Source of the DNA: Pseudomonas sp. FeN3W
Lineage (GTDB): Bacteria; Pseudomonadota; Gammaproteobacteria; Pseudomonadales; Pseudomonadaceae
Reading direction: 5' to 3'
Length of the DNA stretch: 64,000 nucleotides
NCBI GenBank assembly: GCA_030263805.2
Contig: CP136010.1
Span: 3,797,001 to 3,861,000, forward strand
Within the stretch, counting starts at the first letter, position 1; every line of letters starts with the position of its first letter. Under the pieces are notes generated by a model. The model was not told where the DNA came from and searched no databases. It saw only the letters and a program-made list of their open reading frames with translations. Below, one piece after another: positions 52,672 to 61,087 of this stretch. A program made the position numbers and the translations under genes.

Positions 52672-52759
52672 AGGCAAGTACCTCACGGCAGCAGTTGGTT
52701 ATTTCCATCGCCAAGCTACCGAGCCCACCGACCCCTCTCAAGCCATCCGCCGGCAAAGC

Positions 52760-52773
52760 TTGATTGCGATCAA
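52760..52773. promoter_or_regulatory. FNR/DNR box, nirQ side
   Basis: TTGAT-TGCG-ATCAA is a perfect palindrome. Its distance predicts a minus-strand start near 52725, about 54 bases before the nirQ GTG. Confidence 0.8.
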
Positions 52774-52872
52774 GTCTCGCCTCCGATGCCGACCAATCGA
52801 AGCCGATTCCAGACGTTTCGGCCCGTTGCGCCCGCGACAAGGCGTCACGCTCAGGGGGTGCCGGGGGCTCTC

Positions 52873-52886
52873 TTGATTGTCGTCAA
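52873..52886. promoter_or_regulatory. FNR/DNR box, nirS side
   Basis: TTGAT-TGTC-GTCAA has one mismatch in the right arm. It predicts a plus-strand start near 52921, leaving about 80 bases of nirS leader. The two boxes are 113 bases apart and share the 332-base nirQ-nirS gap, which holds no gene. Confidence 0.8.
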
Positions 52887-53003
52887 GCGCCTTCGCAACG
52901 GCGCTCTCATAGCATCCAAATCGCAAAAAGAAGAAGTCCCCGGGAACTGCCACACCGCCGTAACTAGCAGGAGTCGCCAGAAGCGCTCCCATAGGAGAGA
53001 AGG

Positions 53004-54686
53004 ATGAGCAATGTCGGTAAACCTATCCTGGCTGGCCTGATCGCCGGCCTTTCGTTGCTTGGTCTGGCAGTCGCCCAGGCTGCTGCCCCAGAGATGACCG
53101 CCGAAGAAAAGGAGGCGGCCAAGCAGATCTATTTCGAACGCTGTGCCGGTTGCCATGGCGTTCTACGTAAAGGAGCCACGGGCAAGAACCTCGAGCCGCA
53201 CTGGAGCAAGACCGACGCGGACGGCAAGAAGACCGAGGGCGGCACCCTCAACCTGGGCACCAAGCGCCTGGAGAACATCATTGCCTATGGCACTGAGGGC
53301 GGGATGGTCAACTATGACGACATCCTGACCAAGGAAGAGATCAACATGATGGCGCGTTACATCCAGAACACCCCGGATGTGCCGCCGGAGTTCTCCCTGC
53401 AGGACATGAAGGACAGCTGGAAGCTCATCGTTCCGGTTGATCAGCGTCCGAAGAAGCAGCTGAACAACATCAACCTGAAGAACGTGTTCGCCATCACCCT
53501 GCGCGATGCCGGCAAGCTGGCCCTGGTCGACGGCGATACCCACACCATCTGGAAGGTGCTGGACACCGGCTACGCGGTACACATCTCGCGTCTGTCCGCT
53601 TCCGGCCGTTACGTCTACACCGTTGGCCGCGACGGCCTGACCACCATCATCGACATGTGGTACGAAGAGCCGACCACCGTCGCCACCGTGCGTCTGGGCT
53701 CCGATGCCCGTTCCGTGGACACCTCCAAGTTCAAGGGCTACGAGGACAAGTACCTGATCGGTGGCACCTACTGGCCGCCGCAGTACTCGATCATGGACGG
53801 CGAGACCCTGGAGCCGATCAAGGTCGTATCCACCCGCGGTCAGACCGTCGACGGCGAATACCACCCCGAGCCGCGCGTAGCGTCCATCGTCGCTTCGCAC
53901 ATCAAGCCGGAGTGGGTGGTCAACGTGAAGGAAACCGGGCAGATCATCCTGGTCGACTACACCGACCTTAAGAACCTCAAGACCACCACCATCGAGTCGG
54001 CCAAGTTCCTCCACGACGGTGGCTGGGACTACTCCAAGCGCTACTTCATGGTCGCTGCCAACGCCTCCAACAAGGTCGCTGCGGTCGATACCAAGACCGG
54101 CAAGCTGGCCGCGCTGGTCGACACCGCGAAGATCCCGCACCCGGGTCGCGGCGCCAACTTCATCCATCCGCAGTTCGGCCCGGTCTGGACCACCGGCCAC
54201 CTGGGTGACGACGTGGTCTCGCTGATCTCCACCGCTTCCGAGGATCCGAAGTACGCCAAGTACAAGGAGCACAACTGGAAGGTGGTGCAGGAACTGAAGA
54301 TGCCGGGCGCCGGCAACCTGTTCGTCAAGACCCATCCGAAATCGAAGAACCTCTGGGCCGACGCGCCGATGAACCCCGAGCGGGAAGTCGCCGAGTCCGT
54401 CTACGTCTACGACCTGGCCGATCTGAGCAAGGAACCCAAGCGTCTCGACGTCGCCAAGGATTCCGGTCTGCCGGAAAGCAAGGCGATCCGTCGCGCCACC
54501 CATCCCGAGTACAACGAGGCGGGTAACGAGGTGTGGATCTCCCTGTGGGGCGGCAAGACCGACCAGTCCGCGATCGTGATCTACGACGACAAGACGCTGA
54601 AGCTGAAGAAGGTGATCACCGACCCGGCAATCGTCACGCCGACCGGCAAGTTCAACGTCTTCAACACCATGCACGACGTGTACTAA
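53004..54686 (+). CDS. nirS: Cytochrome cd1 nitrite reductase
   Basis: Periplasmic homodimeric enzyme of 560 residues reducing nitrite to NO. The signal peptide is MSNVGKPILAGLIAGLSLLG with cleavage near AQA-AA. The heme c site is C47-AGC-H51. An eight-bladed d1 propeller follows (about 130-560), with catalytic His residues expected in the EYHPEPRVASIVASH and NFIHPQFGPVW regions. The ATG follows AGGAGAGAAGG. It is first of nirSTBMCFDLGH; a ten-base stem-loop follows it. Confidence 0.98.
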   Translation: MSNVGKPILAGLIAGLSLLGLAVAQAAAPEMTAEEKEAAKQIYFERCAGCHGVLRKGATGKNLEPHWSKTDADGKKTEGGTLNLGTKRLENIIAYGTEGGMVNYDDILTKEEINMMARYIQNTPDVPPEFSLQDMKDSWKLIVPVDQRPKKQLNNINLKNVFAITLRDAGKLALVDGDTHTIWKVLDTGYAVHISRLSASGRYVYTVGRDGLTTIIDMWYEEPTTVATVRLGSDARSVDTSKFKGYEDKYLIGGTYWPPQYSIMDGETLEPIKVVSTRGQTVDGEYHPEPRVASIVASHIKPEWVVNVKETGQIILVDYTDLKNLKTTTIESAKFLHDGGWDYSKRYFMVAANASNKVAAVDTKTGKLAALVDTAKIPHPGRGANFIHPQFGPVWTTGHLGDDVVSLISTASEDPKYAKYKEHNWKVVQELKMPGAGNLFVKTHPKSKNLWADAPMNPEREVAESVYVYDLADLSKEPKRLDVAKDSGLPESKAIRRATHPEYNEAGNEVWISLWGGKTDQSAIVIYDDKTLKLKKVITDPAIVTPTGKFNVFNTMHDVY

Positions 54687-54710
54687 TCCGCCCGAGGATT
54701 GCCTGTTAAC

Positions 54711-54735
54711 ACCCACCGCGCCTGGCGCGGTGGGT
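54711..54735 (+). terminator. Stem-loop between nirS and nirT
   Basis: ACCCACCGCG-CCTGG-CGCGGTGGGT is a perfect ten-base stem, 24 bases past the nirS stop. It likely ends or stabilises a nirS-only transcript while allowing read-through to nirTB. Confidence 0.65.
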
Positions 54736-54755
54736 CTGGCAAGGGAACAGATTCC

Positions 54756-55361
54756 ATGACAGATCAAGACGGCAACAAGCAAAAGAAGGGCGGCATCCTT
54801 GCGCTACTGCGGCGGCCGAGCGCGCGCTACTCGCTCGGCGGCATTCTAGTGGTGGGCATTGTTGCCGGCATCGTCTTCTGGGGCGGCTTCAACACCGCGC
54901 TGGAGGCTACCAACACCGAAACCTTCTGCATCTCCTGTCACGAGATGGGGGACAACGTATACCCCGAGTACAAGGAGACCATTCACTACGCCAACCGCAC
55001 CGGCGTTCGCGCAACCTGCCCGGACTGCCATGTGCCGCGCGACTGGACGCACAAGATGGTGCGCAAGGTCGAGGCCTCCAAGGAGCTATGGGGCAAGATC
55101 GTCGGCACCATCGACACCGCCGAAAAGTTCGAGGCCAAGCGGCTGACCCTGGCGCGTCGCGAATGGGCCCGGATGCGGGCATCCGATTCCCGCGAGTGCC
55201 GCAACTGCCACAGCCTGGAAAGCATGAGCTCCGACATGCAGAAACAGCGAGCCCGCAAGCAGCATGAGATGGCGCGCGAAGACAACCTGACCTGCATCGC
55301 TTGCCACAAGGGCATCGCGCACCACCTGCCCGAAGGTATGACCGAAGAAGACGAAGACTGA
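54756..55361 (+). CDS. nirT: NirT, tetraheme NapC/NirT-type quinol dehydrogenase
   Basis: Membrane-anchored tetraheme cytochrome of 201 residues. One N-terminal transmembrane helix (SLGGILVVGIVAGIVFWGGF) precedes four CxxCH sites at C58, C88, C148 and C180 (CISCH, CPDCH, CRNCH, CIACH). It passes electrons from quinol to periplasmic partners for nitrite reduction. The ATG at 54756 follows AAGGGAA. The C-terminus is acidic (EGMTEEDED). Confidence 0.95.
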   Translation: MTDQDGNKQKKGGILALLRRPSARYSLGGILVVGIVAGIVFWGGFNTALEATNTETFCISCHEMGDNVYPEYKETIHYANRTGVRATCPDCHVPRDWTHKMVRKVEASKELWGKIVGTIDTAEKFEAKRLTLARREWARMRASDSRECRNCHSLESMSSDMQKQRARKQHEMAREDNLTCIACHKGIAHHLPEGMTEEDED

Positions 55362-55408
55362 ACTGCGGTCCGGCGGGCCAGCCAACCATCGATGATGAGG
55401 AACCGATT

Positions 55409-56284
55409 ATGAAAAAGACCCTGATGGCCAGCGCGGTGGGGGCGGTAATCGCCTTCGGTGCACAGGCTGCTATGGCCGCGGCACCGGCTGACTGGAGCGC
55501 GGTGGCTGCGACCGACGTCACTCTGTTCTACCCCGGCGTATCGCCGGTGGAATGGATCACCAAGGGTACCGAGCACGGTGGCGCCCGGGCCCTGAAGAAA
55601 GGCGAGACCTGCGCCGGCTGCCACTCCGAGGAAGTCGCGGACATGGGCGGCAAGATGGCCAGCGGCCAGAAGCTCGAGCCCACGCCGATCGATGGCAAGG
55701 CGCCCTTCATCAATGCCAAGGTGCAGGCCGCCAACGACGGCGAGAACCTCTACCTGCGCTTCACCTGGAAACAACCCGCAGCATCCGGTGCGGCGCCGAT
55801 GGACGCCGACAACCCGGTGAAGATCGCCTACATGCTCGAAGGCGGTTCCAAGGTCCAGCTGGCCGAGGCGGGCGGTTGCTGGGGCAGCTGCCACGGCGAC
55901 GCGCGGACCATGCCGGGTGCAGCCGATACCAAGACCAAATACGTCAAGGACGGCTCGCTGGCCAACGGGATTTTCTACGACCTGAACCAGTGGCGCAGCG
56001 GTGAGAACAAGGCGTTCGACGGCCATGTCGCCACCGAGCGGGTGATGGAAGGCGGCCAGGCCCTGGTCGATGCCCAGGGCCAGCTCGATGGCGATACCTG
56101 GACGGTGGTGTTCACCCGCAAGTTCGCTGGCGGCGAGGGCGACGTGACACTGGCTCCGGGCAACGTCTACAACTTCGGCTTCGCCATCCATGACGACAAC
56201 GCCACTGGGCGCTACCACCACGTTTCGCTCGGCTACACGCTGGGTATCGACGCCCAGGGCGATATCACCGCCGCCAAGCAGTAA
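55409..56284 (+). CDS. nirB: NirB, cytochrome c-552
   Basis: Periplasmic diheme-type cytochrome of 291 residues with signal MKKTLMASAVGAVIAFGAQA and AMA cleavage. The first heme site is a normal C68-AGC-H72. The second is C157-WGS-C161-H162, a CX3CH spacing rather than CX2CH. The second half resembles the heme-binding domain of ethylbenzene/DMSO-type dehydrogenase gamma subunits (NLYLRFTWKQP, YMLEGGSKVQL). The role is in electron transfer around nitrite reduction, not essential in P. stutzeri as I recall. The ATG at 55409 follows GAGGAA. A 319-base gap with a DNR box follows. Confidence 0.9.
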   Translation: MKKTLMASAVGAVIAFGAQAAMAAAPADWSAVAATDVTLFYPGVSPVEWITKGTEHGGARALKKGETCAGCHSEEVADMGGKMASGQKLEPTPIDGKAPFINAKVQAANDGENLYLRFTWKQPAASGAAPMDADNPVKIAYMLEGGSKVQLAEAGGCWGSCHGDARTMPGAADTKTKYVKDGSLANGIFYDLNQWRSGENKAFDGHVATERVMEGGQALVDAQGQLDGDTWTVVFTRKFAGGEGDVTLAPGNVYNFGFAIHDDNATGRYHHVSLGYTLGIDAQGDITAAKQ

Positions 56285-56378
56285 CCAGGCGGCAAGCAAC
56301 GGGCCGGCGCAATGCCGGCCTTGTGCTTTTCCGGTGTCCGAGCGGCCGGCGACGGCGCAACCGTGCCGATGGGATGAT

Positions 56379-56392
56379 TTGATTGCAATCAA
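56379..56392. promoter_or_regulatory. FNR/DNR box before nirM
   Basis: TTGAT-TGCA-ATCAA is a perfect palindrome inside the nirB-nirM gap. It predicts a start near 56427 and so an unusually long leader of about 177 bases. This means nirMCFDLGH can be transcribed independently of nirSTB. Confidence 0.8.
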
Positions 56393-56508
56393 GGAACCGG
56401 CATGGCGGCTCATTCATTCTGAGCCTGCCCGCACGGGTCGCGAAGCAGCCGTTCGAAGTCCCGGAACCCACAAACAATGACCAAGGACAAAAGGTTGCCT
56501 AGCACAAG

Positions 56509-56575
56509 CGGTAAATTTACCGTGCACTTGCTCAGTGCGTTTTGCTGAGCACCCTTTGGGTGAGCGGTAACGCTC
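56509..56575 (+). promoter_or_regulatory. Cluster of four small hairpins in the nirM leader
   Basis: In order: palindrome CGGTAAATTTACCG (56509-56522), GCTCAG...CTGAGC (56530-56550), ACCC-TTT-GGGT (56551-56561) and GAGCG-GTAA-CGCTC (56562-56575). They are packed almost end to end directly before the nirM ribosome site (GAGG at about 56590). They may form a structured 5' leader, an mRNA-processing site or an attenuator. Confidence 0.5.
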
Positions 56576-56603
56576 TCCCCTTTAGCCTTGAGGAAAAGAT
56601 CTA

Positions 56604-56918
56604 ATGAAGAAAATCCTTATCCCGATGCTCGCCCTGGGCGGCGCGCTGACCCTGCAGCCGGCACTGGCGCAGGATGGTGAGGCGCTGTTCAAGAGCAAGC
56701 CTTGCGCGGCTTGCCACAGCATCGATGCCAAGCTGGTCGGTCCGGCGTTCAAGGAAGTCGCCGCCAAGTACGCAGGACAGGACGGCGCTGCCGATCTGCT
56801 GGCTGGCCACATCAAGAACGGCAGCCAGGGCGTATGGGGTCCGATCCCGATGCCGCCGAACGCCGTCACCGAAGAAGAAGCCAAGATCCTCGCCGAGTGG
56901 GTTCTTAGCCACAAGTAA
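56604..56918 (+). CDS. nirM: Cytochrome c-551
   Basis: Small periplasmic monoheme cytochrome of 104 residues, the electron donor to NirS. The signal peptide is MKKILIPMLALGGALTLQPA, then LAQDGEALFKSKPCAACHS with C34, C37, H38. The axial Met lies in VWGPIPMPPN. The ATG at 56604 follows TTGAGGAAAAG. It has its own DNR box and a structured leader, so it can be made in excess of the assembly genes that follow. Confidence 0.96.
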   Translation: MKKILIPMLALGGALTLQPALAQDGEALFKSKPCAACHSIDAKLVGPAFKEVAAKYAGQDGAADLLAGHIKNGSQGVWGPIPMPPNAVTEEEAKILAEWVLSHK

Positions 56919-56935
56919 GCTGCACGGAGGACGCC

Positions 56936-57277
56936 ATGACAGTTGCCCGACACGCCGTTTCACGTCTGGGACTGGCCCTGGCGTCCTTTCTCCTGTTTCC
57001 CCTTGCCCTGGCCGCGGCCCCCGCTGCCGAACGCCAGGCGAAGCTCGACCATCTGCTACTTCAGGACTGTGGCTCCTGCCATGGCCTGCGCATGACCGGC
57101 GGTCTCGGACCCGCGCTCACCCGCGAGGCGCTAGCCGGCAAACCCCGTGACAGTCTGATCGTCACCGTGACCCACGGCCGCCCTGGCACCGCCATGCCCG
57201 GTTGGAATGTGCTGCTCGACGAGCAGGACATCGCCTGGCTGGTCGACCGCCTGCTCGAAGGATATCCCAAGCCATGA
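56936..57277 (+). CDS. nirC: NirC, monoheme c-type cytochrome
   Basis: Periplasmic cytochrome of 113 residues with a signal sequence (LALASFLLFPLALAAA) and heme site C45-GSC-H49 (DCGSCHG). The axial Met is probably in GTAMPGWN. NirC is thought to help mature NirS or give electrons during d1 insertion. The ATG follows GGAGGACGCC. Its stop overlaps the nirF ATG by four bases. Confidence 0.93.
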   Translation: MTVARHAVSRLGLALASFLLFPLALAAAPAAERQAKLDHLLLQDCGSCHGLRMTGGLGPALTREALAGKPRDSLIVTVTHGRPGTAMPGWNVLLDEQDIAWLVDRLLEGYPKP

Positions 57278-58449
57278 TTCGTCCTTTTCTGCTGCTGGCT
57301 GCGGCCGGTCTGCTCGCGGCCTGTGCACAGCAACCGCTGCGCGGCACCGGAGACCTGGGCGTGGTGGTGGAGCGCGCCACCGGCAGCCTGCAGATCATCG
57401 AGAGCAGCAGCCAGAGCCAGCTCGCCCGCGTCGAGGGCCTGGGCGACCTGTCCCACGCCTCGGTGGTGTTCTCCCGCGACCAGCGCTACGCCTATGTATT
57501 CGGCCGCGACGGCGGGCTGACCAAGGTCGACCTGCTGCGTCAGCGCATCGATCGTCGCGTCATCCAGGGCGGCAACAGCATCGGTGGCGCCATCAGCCAG
57601 GACGGCACGCTGATCGCTGTCGGCAACTACGAGCCGGGCGGGGTCAAGGTCTTCGATGCCAAGACCCTGGAGCTGGTCGCCGACATACCGGCTACGCCGC
57701 TGGCCGATGGCAGCCGCAATTCGCGGGTGGTCGGCGTGATCGACGTGCCCGGCCGGCGCTTCATCTACAGCCTGTTCGATACCGATGAGACCTGGCTGCT
57801 GGATTTCAGTCAGGGCGACCAGCCGCAGATCACTCGTTTCGAGGGTATCGGCCGCCAGCCCTACGATGCGCTGCTGACGCCGGAAGGGCGCTACTACATC
57901 GCCGGCCTGTTCGGCGAGGATGGCATGGCCAAGATCGATCTTTGGCATCCCGAGCGTGGTGTGGAGCGCATTCTCGATGGCTATGGCCGCGGCCAGCAGA
58001 AATTGCCGGTCTACAAGATGCCGCACCTGGAAGGCTGGACCGTGGCCGGCAACCAGACCTTCGTTCCCGCCGTCGGCCAGCATCGCGTGCTGGTGATGGA
58101 TTCCGAGAGGTGGCAGCAGACCGACGCCATCGACGTCGCCGGCCAGCCGATCTTCGTCATGGCGCGACCGGACGCGCGGCAGATCTGGGTCAACTTCGCG
58201 CACCCCGACAACGGCAAGGTCCAGGTCATCGACAGCGAGACCCACGAGATCATCGCCGATCTGGAACCGGGCCCGGCGGTGCTGCACATGGAGTTCACCG
58301 CCCGTGGCGACCAGCTCTGGCTGTCGGTGCGCGATGGCGAGGAAATCCAGGTCTGGGACCCCTACACCCTGAAGCTGCTCAAGCGACTGCCGGCGCAGAG
58401 TCCGAGCGGCATCTTCTTCAGCAGCCGCGCCCACGAGACGGGGTTGTGA
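57274..58449 (+). CDS. nirF: NirF, heme d1 biosynthesis lipoprotein
   Basis: Periplasmic propeller protein of 391 residues, related to the NirS d1 domain but without heme c. A lipoprotein signal (MIRPFLLLAAAGLLAAC, lipobox LAAC) anchors it to the membrane. It acts late in heme d1 synthesis, on or as carrier of a d1 precursor. ATGA overlap with nirC; nirD starts two bases after its stop. Confidence 0.95.
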   Translation: MIRPFLLLAAAGLLAACAQQPLRGTGDLGVVVERATGSLQIIESSSQSQLARVEGLGDLSHASVVFSRDQRYAYVFGRDGGLTKVDLLRQRIDRRVIQGGNSIGGAISQDGTLIAVGNYEPGGVKVFDAKTLELVADIPATPLADGSRNSRVVGVIDVPGRRFIYSLFDTDETWLLDFSQGDQPQITRFEGIGRQPYDALLTPEGRYYIAGLFGEDGMAKIDLWHPERGVERILDGYGRGQQKLPVYKMPHLEGWTVAGNQTFVPAVGQHRVLVMDSERWQQTDAIDVAGQPIFVMARPDARQIWVNFAHPDNGKVQVIDSETHEIIADLEPGPAVLHMEFTARGDQLWLSVRDGEEIQVWDPYTLKLLKRLPAQSPSGIFFSSRAHETGL

Positions 58450-58450
58450 C

Positions 58451-58909
58451 ATGCAGATCGACGCCCTCAGCCGCCGCCTGATCGACCGCTACCAGCACGG
58501 CATGCCGCTGTGCGCCGAGCCTTACCGCGCCATGGCCGAGGAACTGGGCTGCAGCGAGCACGAGGTGCTCGCCTGTCTCCGACAGCTGCACGAGGGCGGT
58601 GGCCTGTCGCGCATCGGCCCGGTGTTCGAGCACAGCCGTGCCGGCGCCAGCACCCTGGTCGCGCTGGCCGTGCCCGAGGCTCGGCTGGAGCAGATCGCGG
58701 CGCGCATCAATGCGTTCCCCGAGGTCAACCACAACTACCTGCGCGAGCATCGCTACAACCTCTGGTTCGTGCTGACCGGGCCGGATCGGCCACACCTCGA
58801 CCGGCTGCTGGCCGAAATCGAGGCCGATACCGGGCTGACTCCGCTCGACCTGCCGATGCAGCAGGCCTTTCGCATCGACCTCGGCTTTCCGCTGGGAGAT
58901 CCATCATGA
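58451..58909 (+). CDS. nirD: NirD, siroheme decarboxylase subunit
   Basis: Lrp/AsnC-related protein of 152 residues, part of the NirDLGH complex converting siroheme to 12,18-didecarboxysiroheme. An N-terminal HTH-like region (LSRRLIDRYQHGMPLCAEPY) leads to the ligand domain with VNHNYLREHRYNLWFVLTG, holding the conserved His/Arg/Tyr. First of four tandem paralogues; its stop overlaps the nirL start (ATGA). Confidence 0.93.
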   Translation: MQIDALSRRLIDRYQHGMPLCAEPYRAMAEELGCSEHEVLACLRQLHEGGGLSRIGPVFEHSRAGASTLVALAVPEARLEQIAARINAFPEVNHNYLREHRYNLWFVLTGPDRPHLDRLLAEIEADTGLTPLDLPMQQAFRIDLGFPLGDPS

Positions 58910-59418
58910 CCGGTTGTCTCAATGACCTGCAGGCGCTGCAGCTGCGTCGCCTGCTCGAGGGTGGCCTGCCGCTGGCCGCACGTCCGTATCAGCGGCTCGC
59001 CGAGCAGATCGGCAGCGTCGAGGCGCAGGTCCTCGAACAGATCCAATGCTGGCAGGAAGAAGGGCTGTTCCGCCGCTTCGGCCTGGTGCTCAAGCATCGC
59101 GCGCTGGGTTTTCGCGCCAACGCCATGCTGGTGATGGACATCCCCGATGCGCAGGTCGACGAAGTCGGGCGGCGGCTCGGCTTGGCCGCCGGCGTCAATC
59201 TCTGTTACCAGCGCCCGCGGCGTCTGCCGCAGTGGCCCTACAATCTGTTTTGCATGGTCCATGGCCGCGAGCGCGAGCAGGTCTGCCGGCTGATCGAGCG
59301 CCTGCTGGCGGACAACGGCCTGAGCGATGTGCCGCATCAGCTGCTGTTCAGCACGCGGGCCTTCAAACAGTGCGGTGGCCGTTTTGCACCGCCGCTGCCC
59401 GAGGTCGCCAATGGATGA
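58906..59418 (+). CDS. nirL: NirL, siroheme decarboxylase subunit
   Basis: Paralogue of 170 residues. It starts LNDLQALQLRRLLEGGLPLA and has NLCYQRPRRLPQWPYNLFCM in the active-site strand, so it belongs to the Y-Q/R-P subtype shared with NirH, unlike NirD/NirG (YxREHRxN). The ATG at 58906 overlaps nirD, and the end overlaps nirG by eight bases. The longer open frame upstream is not coding for NirL. Confidence 0.92.
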   Translation: MTGCLNDLQALQLRRLLEGGLPLAARPYQRLAEQIGSVEAQVLEQIQCWQEEGLFRRFGLVLKHRALGFRANAMLVMDIPDAQVDEVGRRLGLAAGVNLCYQRPRRLPQWPYNLFCMVHGREREQVCRLIERLLADNGLSDVPHQLLFSTRAFKQCGGRFAPPLPEVANG

Positions 59419-59854
59419 ATTCGACCGGCTGCTGATCAATCGTCTGCAGCATGGCCTGCCGCTGGTGCGCCACCCCTGGGAAGCCCTGGCCGAGGAGCTG
59501 GGCAGCACCTCCGAGGCCCTGCGCGAGCGGGTCCAGGCATTGCTCGACGACGGCACGCTGACCCGCTTCGGGCCGATGTTCGACATCGACCGGCTCGGCG
59601 GCGCCTTCACCCTGGCCGCGCTGTCGGTGCCGGAGGCGCGTTTCGACGAGGTCGCCGCGATGCTCTCGGCGATGCCCGAAGTGGCACACAACTACCGCCG
59701 CGAACACCGCTGGAACATGTGGTTCGTGCTCGGTTGCGAGACCCCGCAGGGCATCGCCGAGAGCATCGCGCGCATCGAGGCCGGGACCGGCCTGGCGGTG
59801 CTGAATCTGCCGAAAGAGGAAACCTTCCATGTCGGTTTGCACTTCCCCGTCTGA
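59411..59854 (+). CDS. nirG: NirG, siroheme decarboxylase subunit
   Basis: Paralogue of 147 residues closest to NirD: MDEFDRLLINRLQHGLPLV at the start and VAHNYRREHRWNMWFVLGC in the active-site strand. The ATG at 59411 lies within the nirL end, and its 3' end overlaps nirH by 26 bases, the longest overlap in the set. Works in the NirDLGH decarboxylase. Confidence 0.92.
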   Translation: MDEFDRLLINRLQHGLPLVRHPWEALAEELGSTSEALRERVQALLDDGTLTRFGPMFDIDRLGGAFTLAALSVPEARFDEVAAMLSAMPEVAHNYRREHRWNMWFVLGCETPQGIAESIARIEAGTGLAVLNLPKEETFHVGLHFPV

Positions 59855-60335
59855 TGATGGCCTGAGCCGCCGCCTGATCGAGTTGACCGAGGCCGGGCTG
59901 CCGCTGGTGGCCGATCCCTGGGCCTGGCTCGCCGCTGAGCTGGGCATCGACGTCGATGCCACCCTGGCGCTGCTGCAGCGGCTGCAGGCGGACGGTGCGA
60001 TCCGGCGTATCGCGGCGGTACCCAACCACTACCGCCTCGGTTACCGGCACAACGGCATGACCGTGTGGGACGTCGACGACGCCGAGATCGCGAGACTGGG
60101 TGCGCTGATCGGCGCCCAGCCCTTCGTCAGTCACTGCTATCGCCGACCGCGGCAGGAAGGCTGGCCATACAATCTGTTCGCCATGGTGCATGGGCGTGAT
60201 GCCAGTGACATCGAGGCCTACCGCAACCAGATTCGCGCGCTGCTGGGCAGCGCCTGCCGGGCCAACGAGATACTGGTATCCAGCCGCATTCTGAAGAAGA
60301 CCGGTCTGCGCCTGACGACCCAACGCCGCGCCTGA
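59829..60335 (+). CDS. nirH: NirH, siroheme decarboxylase subunit
   Basis: Paralogue of 168 residues closest to NirL: LSRRLIELTEAGLPLVADPW and FVSHCYRRPRQEGWPYNLFA. The ATG at 59829 is inside nirG. The tail is basic (LKKTGLRLTTQRRA). Last gene of the nir operon; 267 bases with a DNR box separate it from norC. Confidence 0.92.
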   Translation: MSVCTSPSDDGLSRRLIELTEAGLPLVADPWAWLAAELGIDVDATLALLQRLQADGAIRRIAAVPNHYRLGYRHNGMTVWDVDDAEIARLGALIGAQPFVSHCYRRPRQEGWPYNLFAMVHGRDASDIEAYRNQIRALLGSACRANEILVSSRILKKTGLRLTTQRRA

Positions 60336-60531
60336 TTCTCTGCATGCTGATGCCCGCGGCGGCGTCGGCAGGACCTGCGTGCGATCGCCGCACGGGCCGC
60401 CCAAGGCCACGGTCACGCCGCCCGAAAATGCAGGCCTGTGGCCCGCAACGCGCCGCAGCCCCCGTGGCGTCCGGCTTTGCGCCCCTCCTGCAGTGCCTCC
60501 AGAAAGCCCTACTGCCACGTTCAGGTTTTTC

Positions 60532-60545
60532 TTGATTGCCATCAA
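60532..60545. promoter_or_regulatory. FNR/DNR box before norC
   Basis: TTGAT-TGCC-ATCAA has both half-sites perfect. It predicts a start near 60580, 23 bases before the norC ATG. Confidence 0.85.
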
Positions 60546-60602
60546 GCAGGTTTCGATAGCCCCCTTCTTAAACTGGCCACGCCAAGCCACGAGGAGGCGA
60601 CC

Positions 60603-61043
60603 ATGTCCGAGACCTTCACCAAAGGAATGGCCAGGAATATCTACTTCGGAGGAAGCGTGTTCTTCTTCCTGGTGTTCCTCGGCCTTACCTACCACACAGA
60701 GCAGACTTTCCCCGAACGCACGAACGCATCGGAAATGACCGAAGCGGTAGTACGCGGCAAGGCAGTCTGGGAAAACAACAACTGCATCGGCTGCCACAGC
60801 CTGCTCGGTGAAGGCGCCTATTTCGCGCCGGAGTTGGGCAACGTGTTCGTCCGTCGTGGTGGTGAAGAGGCCTTCAAGCCCTTCCTGCACGCCTGGATGA
60901 AGGCCCAGCCTCTCGGCGCCCCCGGTCGTCGTGCGATGCCTCAGTTCAATCTGACCGAACAGCAAGTTGACGATATGGCGGAGTTCCTCAAGTGGACTTC
61001 GAAGATCGATACCAACAACTGGCCGCCAAACAGGGAGGGTTGA
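60603..61043 (+). CDS. norC: Nitric oxide reductase cytochrome c subunit
   Basis: Membrane-anchored monoheme cytochrome of 146 residues. One N-terminal helix (NIYFGGSVFFFLVFLGLTYH) leads to a periplasmic domain with heme site C61-IGC-H65 (NNNCIGCHSLLGEGAYF). The axial Met is in GRRAMPQF. It takes electrons from cytochrome c551 or azurin-type donors and passes them to NorB. The ATG at 60603 follows GAGGAGG. Length equals the P. stutzeri protein. Confidence 0.97.
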   Translation: MSETFTKGMARNIYFGGSVFFFLVFLGLTYHTEQTFPERTNASEMTEAVVRGKAVWENNNCIGCHSLLGEGAYFAPELGNVFVRRGGEEAFKPFLHAWMKAQPLGAPGRRAMPQFNLTEQQVDDMAEFLKWTSKIDTNNWPPNREG

Positions 61044-61087
61044 TCGATGGACGTCTTTGTTTCCGATTTAACTGGAGGGGCCACGAG

